NCBI RefSeq assembly: GCF_027625935.1
Contig: NZ_CP115300.1
Location: 5,952,001-6,016,000 of the forward strand
Direction: 5' to 3'
Length of the DNA: 64,000 nucleotides
Source of the DNA: Streptomyces camelliae
GTDB lineage: Bacteria > Actinomycetota > Actinomycetes > Streptomycetales > Streptomycetaceae
Shown here: positions 7,748 through 16,993 of the stretch, in pieces
Layout of the letters: every line of letters starts with the position of its first letter
Numbering within the stretch: the first letter of the stretch is position 1
Made by a program: the position numbers and the translations under genes
The notes under the pieces: generated by a model
What the model saw: only the letters and a program-made list of their open reading frames with translations
The model's database searches: none
Told to the model about the DNA's origin: nothing

Positions 7748-9764
7748 GGGCGAGCTTTCGGGTCAGGGTCGGTACGGTACGGAGGGCGGCGGCGCAGCCC
7801 CGGTCGCCCAGGGCCCGGCCGAGCACGACGAACATGACGATCACGGTGGTGCCGCCGGCGAGCAGACCGGCGAGCGGTGACGCGAACGACTCGGCGACGT
7901 AGGCACCGCCGAGGGCGGCGACCGTGGCCGCCCGCAGCGGCCGGCTCAGCTCGCGCAGCACGCCCGGGGTCCGGATCGGCACACTGCGGGCTCCCATGCC
8001 GGCGAGCAGCAGAACGGCGGTGACGGTGATGCCGGTGGCGTTGGCGGCGGCGATCCCGGTGACGCCCCAGGAACCGACCGTCCAGGCACCCATCCAGGAC
8101 GTCGCGACGATCCCGGCGGCCATCGCGCCGACCGGGTACCAGGTGGCGCGGCCCGCCGAGAAGTAGGAGCGGACCAGGGCGCCGGTGAGCGTCTGGCCGA
8201 GCAGCCCGAGCGCGTAGACCCGCATCACTCCGGCGGTCGCGGCGGTGTCCTGGGCGGTGAACGCGCCGCGCTGGAACAGGAGTTGGACCAGCTGCGGGGC
8301 GCAGGCCGTGACGGCGGCGGTGCCGAGCAGCACCAGCGTGGCGGCCACCGCCAGATCCCGCTCCACCCGGGCCCGGGCCCGCTCGGTGTCGCCCTCGGCG
8401 AGCGCCCGCGCGACCACCGGGAAGGTGACCGTGCACAGCATCAGCGACAGGGACATCGGGATCTGCGCGACCTTCTGGGCGTAGTTCAGGTGCGAGATCG
8501 CCCCGGCGGGCAGGCCGGAGGCGAGGAACCGCTCGATCAGCACCTGGGACTGCCGGCACAGCGCGAACAGCAGGACGGTCGCCAGCAGGGTCACGTCCAT
8601 CGCGCGGGGTTCGGCTGCCGCCCCGGTCCCGGTCCCGGGCGCGGTGCCGGCCGCGCGGTGATGCGGGCGCAACTCTCTTACAAGCGCTGGAAGTTGTACG
8701 GCGACCATGAGGAGCCCGCCCGCGGCGACCCCGAACGCGGCGGCGCGTACGCCCCAGTGGGTGCCGAGCGTGTACATCGCCGTGATGATGCCGAGGTTGT
8801 AGGCGATGTAGATGGCGGCCGGGGCGAGGAAGCGGCGGTGGGCGCGCAGGGCGGCACTGCAGTAGCCGGCGAGGCCGAAGCTGAGCACACAGGTCGCGGT
8901 GAGCCGGGTGCAGTCCACGGCGAGCCCGGGGTCGGACAGGCCCGGCGCGAGCGCCGCCACGAACTGCGGGGCGCCCAGCGCGAGCAGACCGCCCACGGCT
9001 GCGAACGCCAGCGTCAGCCGGGGCAGCGTACCGGCGACCAGCGCCCGCACCGGGTCCCCGACAGCCCCCTGCGCCCGCCGGGCCAACGCCCCGCTGAACG
9101 CCGGGACCAGCGCGAACGCCAGCCCGTCCTCGATCAGCAGCGTGGCCGCGAACTCCGGCACGGTCCAGGCGATGAGAAACGCATCGGTGTCCCGCCCGGC
9201 CCCGAACAACCGCGCCAGCGACTGATCCCGCACCAGCCCGAGCACGGCGGCCATGACCGAGAGCGAGGCGGTGACCAGCGCGGCCCGGGCGAGGAAACGG
9301 CGGGTGGGCGGGGGGTGGCGGTCGGAGGATCGGCCGGGGGGTTCGCCAGGGGGCCGGCGGGGGGTGGTCAGGTCCGGCGCGTGGGCGGCAGCTCGGGCGC
9401 CGGTGGGTGCGAGGGTGACCGGCTCGGTGCCGGTGGGTGCGAGGGTGACCGGCTCGGTGCCGGTGGGGGCGCCGGCCCTGGTGCGGTGGGCGTAGTCGGT
9501 GGACCGGGCATCGGCGAGCGCCGCGGTCGGCTCGTCAGCGGAGGGCGCCACCGGACGGGGCTCCGCGGGCGTGACGGATCCGGGCCCGATACCTGCGACG
9601 GACCCGAACTCGGCAGATGCGGCGCATCCGGGCTCGGCAGCGGCGGAGTGTGTGCGTGGCTCGGGCTCGACGGGCACGGACGCGCGGGCCACCGGCACCG
9701 AGGTATCGCCGACTCCCGTTCCCTCTTCCTGACCCGGCACCGCACCGGTCCTCGGGCTCGTCAT
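7731..9764 (-). CDS. MurJ/MviN-like lipid-linked oligosaccharide flippase
   Basis: The protein has 677 residues from the ATG at 9764. The membrane part starts at about residue 165 (FLARAALVTASLSVMAAVLGLVRD), continues through GAGRDTDAFLIAWTVP, and has some 13-14 hydrophobic segments, as in MurJ and MOP-superfamily flippases. The N-terminal extension of roughly 160 residues is low complexity and includes two copies of a ten-residue unit. It should move polyprenyl-linked repeat units across the membrane for the polymerase next door. The start is uncertain: the frame stays open to a TTG at 10058 through another repeat region. The ATG was chosen for its GGGGCGGG upstream. A housekeeping murJ would lie elsewhere, so no symbol is assigned. 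Confidence 0.8.
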   Translation of the reverse strand: MTSPRTGAVPGQEEGTGVGDTSVPVARASVPVEPEPRTHSAAAEPGCAASAEFGSVAGIGPGSVTPAEPRPVAPSADEPTAALADARSTDYAHRTRAGAPTGTEPVTLAPTGTEPVTLAPTGARAAAHAPDLTTPRRPPGEPPGRSSDRHPPPTRRFLARAALVTASLSVMAAVLGLVRDQSLARLFGAGRDTDAFLIAWTVPEFAATLLIEDGLAFALVPAFSGALARRAQGAVGDPVRALVAGTLPRLTLAFAAVGGLLALGAPQFVAALAPGLSDPGLAVDCTRLTATCVLSFGLAGYCSAALRAHRRFLAPAAIYIAYNLGIITAMYTLGTHWGVRAAAFGVAAGGLLMVAVQLPALVRELRPHHRAAGTAPGTGTGAAAEPRAMDVTLLATVLLFALCRQSQVLIERFLASGLPAGAISHLNYAQKVAQIPMSLSLMLCTVTFPVVARALAEGDTERARARVERDLAVAATLVLLGTAAVTACAPQLVQLLFQRGAFTAQDTAATAGVMRVYALGLLGQTLTGALVRSYFSAGRATWYPVGAMAAGIVATSWMGAWTVGSWGVTGIAAANATGITVTAVLLLAGMGARSVPIRTPGVLRELSRPLRAATVAALGGAYVAESFASPLAGLLAGGTTVIVMFVVLGRALGDRGCAAALRTVPTLTRKLAHVLHR
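9401..9475. repeat. 30-bp tandem direct repeat inside the flippase gene
   Basis: Two exact 30-base units (9401-9430 and 9431-9460) are followed by a third, partial unit. In the minus-strand flippase frame they encode P-T-G-T-E-P-V-T-L-A twice. Copy number could vary by slippage without breaking the frame. Confidence 0.9.
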
Positions 9765-9815
9765 CCGACCCGCCCCGGCCGCAGACGCCGTACCCGCACC
9801 CGGGTTCGCGACCCG

Positions 9816-10015
9816 CAGGGCACGGCGCGCCGTGCCCGCACCCGGCCGCGCTGCCCGCAGGGCTCCGGACGCCGCACCCGCATCCGGCCCCGAGGCCCAC
9901 AGGGCACCCGCATGGTCGGCCCGTAGGGCACAGCGCGCCGTACCCCCACCTGGCCCCGCTGCCCGCAGGGCTCCGGACGCCGCACTCGCATCCGGGCCCG
10001 TGGCCCGAAGGGCAC
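9816..10015. repeat. 108-bp imperfect tandem repeat between flippase and polymerase genes
   Basis: Two long copies have a period of 108 bases. For example, CTGCCCGCAGGGCTCCGGAC occurs at 9851 and again at 9959, with only scattered differences over the unit. A period divisible by three keeps all frames open on the minus strand, so it could be an N-terminal extension of the flippase or a non-coding satellite. Confidence 0.75.
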
Positions 10016-10083
10016 CAGGCGCAGTGCCCGTACCCCCGCCCGCCCACGCCCCCGGCAAGGCGCCAGCATTCTCGACGTCGGCC

Positions 10084-11448
10084 TCATCGCAGTGCCGCCT
10101 TCTCCGTGACCGCCCCCCGCGCCGCCGGTGCGCACGACGCGGCCGGTGTGTCGGAGGTGTCGGTGGTGGGGAGGGACCACCAGGCGATCAGGCCGAAGCA
10201 GACCGCCGTCAGTACGGTCGAGGGGCCGCCGATGTCGGCGTAGGCGAAGTCGACGAGTTGCCAGATCAGCAGGCCGCAGGCGGTCAGGGCGCAGTCCAGG
10301 CCACGGGCGCCGGGGGCCCGGGAACGCCACAGGCCGCGCAGGGCGCACACCAGCAGGGCCAGCCAGGCGCCGGCGAGACAGAGCAGGCCGGTCAGGCCCT
10401 GTTCGGCGAGGACCAGCAGGTACATGTTGTGCGGGGAGAGCAGGGGCTGGCGGCGGTACGCGGCGCCCGCGCCCTCCGTGTCGCTGCCGGAGGACAGGGC
10501 CAGGGAGGCGTGTCCGTCCCGGTACTCGGGGAAGCCCTTCAGACCGACGCCGGTCAGCGGCTGCCCGCGCCACATGTCGACCGCCGCCGCCCACATCGTG
10601 TACCGGTCGGTGACCGACTGGTCGGGCGCGTCGGTGACCTGGGTGATGCTGTCGATCCGCTCCTGGAGCATCGCCGTACCCGCCCCGAAACCACCCACCA
10701 GCACCACGCACACGGCCACCACCACCGCGCCTGTCTTGAGCGCCCGGCGCACACCCGCCAGCACCAGTTGCGCCGTGAGCGTCACGACGGTGGCGATCCA
10801 GGCGCCCCGGCTGAAGGAGACCGCCAGCGGGAGCAGCAGGGCGAGAGCGCAGGCGGTCGCCGTCAGGCGGGTGCGTGCCTGGCCCCGGCCCAGTGCCAGG
10901 CCCACCGCGCAGACCAGCCCGAAGGACACCACCGTCGCCATGCCCATCACGTCCGACGGCCCGAAGGTGCCGACCGCGCGGATGTCCTCGCCCTGGTACG
11001 AGGCGCCGGTGCCGGTGACGTACTGGTGCACGCCGACCGCGCCCTGCCACCCCGCGAGTGCCACGAACGCCCAGGCCAGCAGGCGGAAGTCGCGGCGGTC
11101 GCGGATGAGCAGGAGCACGGCGGCCGGGACCAGGACGAAGATCTGGAGATAGCGGCCGAGGCCGGCGATCCCGGCGCCCGGCGAGACCGCGTGCAGTGCG
11201 GCCAGCGCCAGACCGGGCACGGGCAGGGCGAGGATCAGCGCCGCTCGCCGGGTCAGCGGCCGGCTTCGCGTGCGCAGGAGGCGTACGGCGCAGTAGGCGA
11301 CCACCAGCGCGGACAGCGCGTCGGCGGGGCCCGCGCCGCCCTCGCCGCCGGGGGCGACCGGCAGGGCGAGCAGCGCGATCACGGCCGCCACCGGCAGCAC
11401 CGGGGAGAAGCGTACGGGGCGGTGGCGCAGGGGCAGGGTGAGGGCCAT
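10084..11448 (-). CDS. O-antigen ligase/polymerase-like (Wzy_C family) membrane protein
   Basis: The protein has 454 residues with about ten or more hydrophobic segments. The signature region of the Wzy_C/WaaL family is visible: a large external loop with GASYQGEDIRAVGTFG and FSRGAWIATVV in the middle, then SPHNMYLLVLAEQGLTGLL near residue 335. These enzymes join undecaprenyl-linked oligosaccharides on the outer face of the membrane. The gene starts three bases after the stop of the sugar transferase. Whether it polymerises or ligates cannot be told from sequence; in a Gram-positive a polymerase role is more likely. Confidence 0.85.
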   Translation of the reverse strand: MALTLPLRHRPVRFSPVLPVAAVIALLALPVAPGGEGGAGPADALSALVVAYCAVRLLRTRSRPLTRRAALILALPVPGLALAALHAVSPGAGIAGLGRYLQIFVLVPAAVLLLIRDRRDFRLLAWAFVALAGWQGAVGVHQYVTGTGASYQGEDIRAVGTFGPSDVMGMATVVSFGLVCAVGLALGRGQARTRLTATACALALLLPLAVSFSRGAWIATVVTLTAQLVLAGVRRALKTGAVVVAVCVVLVGGFGAGTAMLQERIDSITQVTDAPDQSVTDRYTMWAAAVDMWRGQPLTGVGLKGFPEYRDGHASLALSSGSDTEGAGAAYRRQPLLSPHNMYLLVLAEQGLTGLLCLAGAWLALLVCALRGLWRSRAPGARGLDCALTACGLLIWQLVDFAYADIGGPSTVLTAVCFGLIAWWSLPTTDTSDTPAASCAPAARGAVTEKAALR

Positions 11449-11451
11449 CGG

Positions 11452-12885
11452 TCAGCTCCCTGTAGAGCGCACGAGCGCGGCGGCGGTGCGCAGCAGCACG
11501 CAGATGTCCTGCCACAGCGACCAGTTGTCGATGTAGGCGTTGTCGAAACGGGCCCGGTCCTCGATGGAGGTGTCGCCGCGCAGCCCGTGGACCTGGGCGA
11601 GCCCGGTGATGCCGGTCCGCATCCGGTGGCGGGCCGCGTAGCCCGGGTAGGCCTGGCTGAACTGCGAGACGAAGTACGGCCGTTCCGGGCGCGGGCCCAC
11701 CAGGCTCATGTCACCCCGCAGCACGTTCCACAGCTGGAGGAGTTCATCGAGCGAGGCCTTGCGCAGGAACCGGCAGAAGGGGCTCATGCGCAGCTCGCCG
11801 GCCACGCTCCACCGCGTGGCCGCCTCGTGCGCGTCGACCGGGCGGTGGGTGCGGAACTTCAGCAGGGTGAAGGGGCGGCCGTCCATGCCGATGCGTTCCT
11901 GCCGGAACACCACCCCGGGTCCGTCGGTGTGCCGCAGCACCGCCGCGCACACCAGCAGCACCGGGCTGACCAGCACCAGCAGTGTTCCGGAGACCAGCAC
12001 GTCCAGCAGCCGCTTGGCGGTGCCGCCGCGCCGCCGCGAGCCGAGGTCGAGCCGCCGTACGGCGAACCCGGCGAGCTGGTCGCGCATCTCGTACGACGGT
12101 GAGTCCGCGTCCAGCTCCCACACCGTGCAGCCCGACTCGGCGAGCGCCCGCAGCAGCGGGCCCTTCGCGGTGCGTACGGCGGGATCGACGGTGAGCACGG
12201 CCCGCACCCCGTTCTGGATCAGCGCCCGCTCGACCTCCTCGCCGCTGGTGAGCACGGGCAGGCCGGCACCGTGGCCGCCGTCGGGGTGGTCGGCCACCAC
12301 GCCCACGGGCCGCACTCCGCAGCGCGGGTGGCGCAGCAGCGCGGCGGACACCCGCTGCGCGGTCGCGGCGGGCCCGATCACCAGGGCGGTGCGCGGCCGG
12401 CGCAGAGTCGCGACCCGGCGCCGCCAGTGCACCGCGCCGCGGCCCGCGCAGGCCGCGGCCGCGTGCAGCGCCCAGCCGAGCAGCAGGGTGCGGGCGGTCA
12501 GGGCGCGTTCGGGGTCGTAGGCGGCGAGCAGCGCGGCGAGGGCCAGCCAGGCCACCGCGATCCGCCCGCACACCGTGGGCAGTTCGTCGAGCACACCGGG
12601 CACGAGCCGCGCCGTGTGCGGGCGCAGCAGCAGCGCGGCGCAGACCAGCGCGGCGACCAGCACCGGCCGGCGCGCGGGCTCCTCCAGCGCGAGCGCGCCG
12701 GCCAGCGCCGCGAGCAGGTCGGCGGTGAGCAGGGGCAGCGGCGAGGCAGGCCGGCCGGGCGGGCGGCGCAGCGGGAACCGGAAGCCGCCGGCCGTGCGGG
12801 CCGGCAGGACCGAGACGGACCCGGTCGGGAATCCGGGGTCCCAGGGCTGTGCGCCGGGGGAGGGGACGGTGCTTTCCGCGGTCAC
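11452..12885 (-). CDS. Polyprenyl-phosphate sugar-1-phosphate transferase (WcaJ/ExoY family)
   Basis: The protein has 477 residues from a GTG that overlaps the upstream glycosyltransferase stop (GTGA). The N-terminal half has about four membrane segments and a CoA-binding-like region (ALVIGPAATAQRVSAAL). The C-terminal catalytic domain shows KRLLDVLVSGTLLVLVSPVL, FRQERIGMDGRPFTLLKFRT, LDELLQLWNVLRGDMSLVGPRPE and GLAQVHG, the hallmark blocks of the bacterial sugar transferase family. It should start repeat-unit synthesis by moving a sugar phosphate from a nucleotide sugar to undecaprenyl phosphate at the inner membrane face. This is the priming enzyme of the locus. Confidence 0.92.
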   Translation of the reverse strand: MTAESTVPSPGAQPWDPGFPTGSVSVLPARTAGGFRFPLRRPPGRPASPLPLLTADLLAALAGALALEEPARRPVLVAALVCAALLLRPHTARLVPGVLDELPTVCGRIAVAWLALAALLAAYDPERALTARTLLLGWALHAAAACAGRGAVHWRRRVATLRRPRTALVIGPAATAQRVSAALLRHPRCGVRPVGVVADHPDGGHGAGLPVLTSGEEVERALIQNGVRAVLTVDPAVRTAKGPLLRALAESGCTVWELDADSPSYEMRDQLAGFAVRRLDLGSRRRGGTAKRLLDVLVSGTLLVLVSPVLLVCAAVLRHTDGPGVVFRQERIGMDGRPFTLLKFRTHRPVDAHEAATRWSVAGELRMSPFCRFLRKASLDELLQLWNVLRGDMSLVGPRPERPYFVSQFSQAYPGYAARHRMRTGITGLAQVHGLRGDTSIEDRARFDNAYIDNWSLWQDICVLLRTAAALVRSTGS

Positions 12886-14033
12886 GGGTGGATGGACTCC
12901 CTGCACTCGGAGGGCACGCACGGTGCTGTTTCGCCGGCGGCGCCGAGCAGTTCGCGGTAGAGGGCCGCGATGTGCTCGGCGGTGTGCCGCACGTCGTGCG
13001 TGGACAGGACGTGCCGGCGCCCCCGGTCGCCGAGCGCGGCACGCAGGGGCGGGTCGGACAGCAGCCCGGCGACCGCCCCGGCCAGCGCCGCGGGGTCCTC
13101 CGGGGGGACCAGACAGCGGTCGGCCAGGGTGGGCGGCAGGCTCTCGCGGGCGCCGTCGACGTCGGTGACCACGACCGGCCGGCCGCAGCCCAGCGCCTCC
13201 AGCGGGGCGAGCGCCATGCCCTCCCAGCGGGAGGGGAGCACGACCAGGTCGGCGGCCCGGTACCAGGGCACGACGTCGGCGACCGCGCCGGTGAACTGGA
13301 CGGAGGGGTGGGCGCGTTGCCGTAGGACCTCGCGGTCCGGACCGTCACCGACGAGGACGAGCCGCGCCCGCGGTACGGCGGCGAGCACCTGCTCCCAGGC
13401 CCGCAGCAGGACGTCCTGGCCCTTCTGACGGCACAGGCGGCCGACGCACACGACGAGAGGGCCGGGTACGAGGGGGGTGGCGGGCCCTGGTGAGAAGCGG
13501 GTCGTGTCGATGCCGTTCGGGACCACGGCGTACGCGGCGCGTACCCCGGCGCGCAGGCCCGTTTCGCGCTCCGCCTCGCTGACGCACACCACCCGGTCGG
13601 CCCAGCGCGCCCCCCAGCGCTCCCAGCGGAGCGCGAGTGCCGCGGTGGGGCCGCCGACCGCCTCGAAGGACCAGGCGTGCGGCTGGAACACGGTCGGGAT
13701 CCGGCCGCGGACGGCGAGCCGGGCGGCCAGACCCGCCTTCGCGCTGTGCGCGTGCACCAGTTCGGGCCGTACCTCGTCGATCAGCCGTACGAGCCGCCGC
13801 ACCTCGCCCGGCAGCCCCGGCCCGGGGGAGCGGCCGGCCTGCCAGTGGTGCACCTCGGCGCCCACCGCCCGCAGCCCGGCGGCCAGTTCACCGCCCGGAC
13901 AGGCCGCCACCACGTGCAGACGCGCCGCGAGCTGGGCGCGGGCCAGGTCCAGGACGACCCGGGCGACCCCGCCGTCGACGGGCTGCGCGAGGTGCAGGAT
14001 CCGTGGCCGGGGGGCGGGTGCTGACTGGTGCAT
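12882..14033 (-). CDS. GT4-family glycosyltransferase
   Basis: The protein has 383 residues. Family features are the N-terminal glycine-containing loop (HLAQPVDGGVARVV), VHAHSAKAG, VVPNGIDTTRFSP, CVGRLCRQKGQDVLL and the donor motif PSRWEGMALAPLEALGCG. This is a second retaining GT-B enzyme, probably acting after the priming transferase whose start it overlaps. It is the first gene of the leftward series; the next gene upstream is separated by 52 bases and encodes a secreted protein. Confidence 0.88.
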   Translation of the reverse strand: MHQSAPAPRPRILHLAQPVDGGVARVVLDLARAQLAARLHVVAACPGGELAAGLRAVGAEVHHWQAGRSPGPGLPGEVRRLVRLIDEVRPELVHAHSAKAGLAARLAVRGRIPTVFQPHAWSFEAVGGPTAALALRWERWGARWADRVVCVSEAERETGLRAGVRAAYAVVPNGIDTTRFSPGPATPLVPGPLVVCVGRLCRQKGQDVLLRAWEQVLAAVPRARLVLVGDGPDREVLRQRAHPSVQFTGAVADVVPWYRAADLVVLPSRWEGMALAPLEALGCGRPVVVTDVDGARESLPPTLADRCLVPPEDPAALAGAVAGLLSDPPLRAALGDRGRRHVLSTHDVRHTAEHIAALYRELLGAAGETAPCVPSECRESIHP

Positions 14034-14085
14034 CGACGGATACCTCGCTCACAGGGGCGCTCGGGACAGCGGTCGGGAACGCGCC

Positions 14086-15156
14086 TCACACCTGTGCGTC
14101 CACGGCGGCGAAGAGCACGCCGGCCCACGCCGCGTCCTGCTGGGAAACGAGCCGGAAGCCCGGCTGGTCACCACCGCCCCGCAGAGCCGGGCCGAGATCG
14201 AACACGTCGGAGTCGTAACCGAGGGTGTTGGCGTAGGCAGGGATCCGCCGGGCGGGTGCGGCACCCGGCTCGCTGATCGTGGAGTTCAGTACGTCGTCCG
14301 GCGGATTGACGGAATCGCCCAGAGCGACGGGCGCACGCCGGGGCCCGGGGGAGAGTGTGAGCCGGTCGCCCACGCTGCCCCGGTCGCCGTCGTACGCCAC
14401 GATGCCGACTGTGCCGCCCCCGCCGGTCGGCACCCGCACGCCGTTCAGCCGGACCTCGACCGGCGAGTCCAGGGCGTCGAAGCCGTCCCACAGGGACAGG
14501 TCCCGCAGCGGCTGCGCCGGGTTCTCGTACGCCACCACCAGCGTCCAGCCGCCCCATGCCCCGGCCGCCGACCGGCCCTTGGCGATGTCGATCTGCGCCA
14601 CGGTGTACAGCCCCGAACCGCTCGCCCGGACCAGGCCGGTGACGTCGGCCGAGGCCTGGTAGGCGTCCGCGCCGTGCGCCACCTGATGGCCCACGACCGT
14701 GTCGGCGAGGACTTCCTTGTACGCCCCGCCCGGCTCGGCGACCAGCACCCGCCCGTCGTCGCGCGCCGGTTTCTGTTCCCCGGCGAGCAGATTGCCGCCC
14801 CAGTACAGCCGGGCGTACGTCACCCGGCCGCCCCTGGGGACGCGGACCTCGGCGCGGGAGGAGTTGTAGGTGTTGGGGTCCTTGTCGACGTCGACGTAGG
14901 ACATGTCGAAGCTCTCGTTGGTCCCGGCGCGCCCCTGCCGTGCCGCGTCGCAGGAGGGTGTCTTGGGACCGCGGCAGCCGATACCGGCGTTGGCGGCGCG
15001 GACGAACCCACCGTGCAGCACGGCGTGATAGCGCTCGGCGAACGCCAGGCGCGGGGTCTCGGGGGAGGGTGGTGCGGTCGGCCGGGCGAGGGCCGGGGAG
15101 GCGAGGGCGAGGGCACCCGCCGTGGTGCACAGCAGGGGACCCAGGAGCTTGCGCAT
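14086..15156 (-). CDS. Secreted protein of unknown function, beta-rich
   Basis: The protein has 356 residues from the ATG at 15156. A signal peptide is clear (KLLGPLLCTTAGALALASPALARP). The mature part contains THE motif TYARLYWGGNL and WGGWTLVVAYENP, with many short hydrophobic strands, suggesting a beta-sandwich. Two cysteines (GIGCRG and PSCD) may pair. I do not recognise a catalytic motif. It is divergently transcribed from the chaplin gene and shares a 217-base intergenic region with it. Similar secreted proteins occur in other Streptomyces genomes from memory, but no function can be stated. Confidence 0.75.
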   Translation of the reverse strand: MRKLLGPLLCTTAGALALASPALARPTAPPSPETPRLAFAERYHAVLHGGFVRAANAGIGCRGPKTPSCDAARQGRAGTNESFDMSYVDVDKDPNTYNSSRAEVRVPRGGRVTYARLYWGGNLLAGEQKPARDDGRVLVAEPGGAYKEVLADTVVGHQVAHGADAYQASADVTGLVRASGSGLYTVAQIDIAKGRSAAGAWGGWTLVVAYENPAQPLRDLSLWDGFDALDSPVEVRLNGVRVPTGGGGTVGIVAYDGDRGSVGDRLTLSPGPRRAPVALGDSVNPPDDVLNSTISEPGAAPARRIPAYANTLGYDSDVFDLGPALRGGGDQPGFRLVSQQDAAWAGVLFAAVDAQV

Positions 15157-15373
15157 GAGCGGCGGTGCCCTTTCGCACGGAATGCAGAGGCCCGCAACTC
15201 TAGTGGGCATGCGGATTAATCCGGAGAAACCGGATAAGTGTGTCCGAAGTGTGAAGGGGAGACCTTCGAGCACATCACCCCATTGGCGGCACAACTCCCG
15301 GCGCCGGGGCGCGTTGACACAGCGCCGGGCATCCGCCCGGATGTTTGTCTCGAATCCCAAGGAGTACCTCTCC

Positions 15374-15613
15374 ATGTCGCGTATCGCGAAGGGTCTGGTC
15401 CTGACCTCCGCCGCCGTCGCGGTCGTCGCCGGCGGTGCCGGTGCGGCCTCCGCCGACTCCGACGCCAGCGGCGTCGCCGCCCACTCGCCGGGTGTGATCT
15501 CGGGCAACGTCCTCCAGATCCCGATCCACGTGCCGATCAACGTCTGCGGCAACTCCGTGAACTTCATCGGTCTGCTCAACCCGGCGTTCGGCAACACCTG
15601 CGTCAACGGCTGA
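15374..15613 (+). CDS. chpF: Short chaplin (probable ChpF)
   Basis: This is a 79-residue preprotein with AAGGAG 9 bases before the ATG. The signal peptide is followed by the chaplin domain: GVAAHSPGVISGN, then P-I-N-V-C-G-N-S-V-N and LLNPAFGNTCVNG, with two cysteines that form an intramolecular disulphide in the family. There is no sortase signal, so it is a short secreted chaplin. Such proteins assemble into amyloid-like surface films that make aerial hyphae hydrophobic. The letter F is inferred from position upstream of melC and is less certain than the family. Confidence 0.85.
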   Translation: MSRIAKGLVLTSAAVAVVAGGAGAASADSDASGVAAHSPGVISGNVLQIPIHVPINVCGNSVNFIGLLNPAFGNTCVNG

Positions 15614-15785
15614 CGGCGGGGGCGCAACCCTTCGGCCGGCCGGCCGCCCCGCGCCCCCGTCGGGGGGCGGACGGCTGGTTTTGGGCTCCGGACGGATCAC
15701 AAAGAGTGTTCGAGCGGTTGCGGAGCGCGATCGGTCAACAGACGGTGGGCATCAGGTCCCGATGTACACCGAAAGGAACACCCTT

Positions 15786-16823
15786 ATGCGTGGTCTGCCC
15801 GCGCGGCGCCTTGCGTCCACCACTCTCTGCGCCGCCGTCCTGGTCGGTATCACCGGCCCGGCAGCCGTCGCCGCCGATTCGGCCGGAGAGCGAGCCCACA
15901 GCTCCTCCCAGCCCGCCGTGCCGGGCGCGGAGAAGCTGCTCGCCCAGGTCAGAGCCCTGGACAACTCCGGTTCCGTTCTCCAGCCGGTCGTCGACCTGCT
16001 CAAAGTGTCCCTGCAGAAGGGCAAGCTGCCGGCCGCCGAGGCCAGGAAGCTCGGCGATGCTGCCCACCAGGCCATCGCCGAGGCGGCGAAGTCCGACCCG
16101 GCCTCGCTGACGAAGCCCACGACGCCCGCCACCCCCACGACAGCCGCGAAACCCACCGCCCCGGCCAAGCCGTCGACTTCGACAGTGCCGGTGGCGGCCA
16201 AGCCGTCGACTTCCACCGTGCCTGCCGCGGCCAAGCCGTCGGCGTCCGCCGTACCCTCAGCCGCCAAGCCGACCGCATCGGCCGCGTCCAAGCCGGCCGT
16301 CCCCACGGCGACCGCGGCTCCCACGGCTCCCGCCGTCCCGAGCGCCGTGCCGTCGGTCGCCGCGAAGCCGTCGAAGCCTGCGAAGCCCACTGCTACGGCG
16401 GTCCCCTCGACCCCCGCCGTCCCGTCCACGTCCGCCGTACCGTCCACCCTTCCCTCGACGTCCGCCGTCCCCTCGACGTCCGCCGGGACGTCGGCGCTCC
16501 CCTCCGCCGCCACCTCCAAGCTCCCCGCGGCGGCCCCGGCCGTTCCGGTGGCCGCGAGGTACCTCGACGACGGGAAGCCGCCCTCGTCCCGTGACCTCAC
16601 CTCCGACGCGCTGGCCAATCTGGAGAAGGCCGTCGACAGCCTGGTGAAGGCAGTCACCTCCGACCTGTCCGCGGTGCTCTCGTCCGCCACCGGCGTGGTG
16701 TCCGGCCTGGTCAACCTGCTGACGACCACGCTCCTCGGCAGCGGCCTGCCCTCTCCGAGCCTGACCTCCCTGGCCTCGCTGCCGTCCGCGCCGTCGCTGG
16801 CGGCTCTGCCCGCGACCAGCTGA
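15786..16823 (+). CDS. Secreted low-complexity protein with Lys-Pro/Thr-Val-Pro repeats
   Basis: The protein has 345 residues starting MRGLPARRLAS, with a signal peptide ending near AAVAADS. A short helical region (residues 35-105) precedes about 140 residues of alanine/proline/serine/threonine/lysine repeats (AAKPSTSTVP, AVPSTSAVPST). A C-terminal part contains a hydrophobic helix (LTSDLSAVLSSATGVVSGLVNLLTTTLLGSG). The repeat region looks like an extended cell-wall-spanning or spacer segment. No sortase motif is seen. It follows the chaplin gene by 172 bases and is followed by a terminator. Function unknown. Confidence 0.78.
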   Translation: MRGLPARRLASTTLCAAVLVGITGPAAVAADSAGERAHSSSQPAVPGAEKLLAQVRALDNSGSVLQPVVDLLKVSLQKGKLPAAEARKLGDAAHQAIAEAAKSDPASLTKPTTPATPTTAAKPTAPAKPSTSTVPVAAKPSTSTVPAAAKPSASAVPSAAKPTASAASKPAVPTATAAPTAPAVPSAVPSVAAKPSKPAKPTATAVPSTPAVPSTSAVPSTLPSTSAVPSTSAGTSALPSAATSKLPAAAPAVPVAARYLDDGKPPSSRDLTSDALANLEKAVDSLVKAVTSDLSAVLSSATGVVSGLVNLLTTTLLGSGLPSPSLTSLASLPSAPSLAALPATS

Positions 16824-16842
16824 CCCCGGCCGTCACCACCGT

Positions 16843-16886
16843 CTCAGCCGCCGTGCCCCGTGCGGGCGCGGCGGCTGAGCGCTTTT
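16843..16886 (+). terminator. Rho-independent terminator after the repeat-rich secreted protein
   Basis: CTCAGCCGCCG (16843-16853) pairs perfectly with CGGCGGCTGAG (16869-16879) and is followed by CGCTTTT. Confidence 0.85.
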
Positions 16887-16993
16887 CCCGCTCATATGTC
16901 TTCTCGGCGCGGGGTTTCCGGCCCGGCCGGGTCTCGTTAGGCACGGCGTCAGAACTCCCTGGGGTGACGTGAGTTGCCGAAGAAAGGAACACG

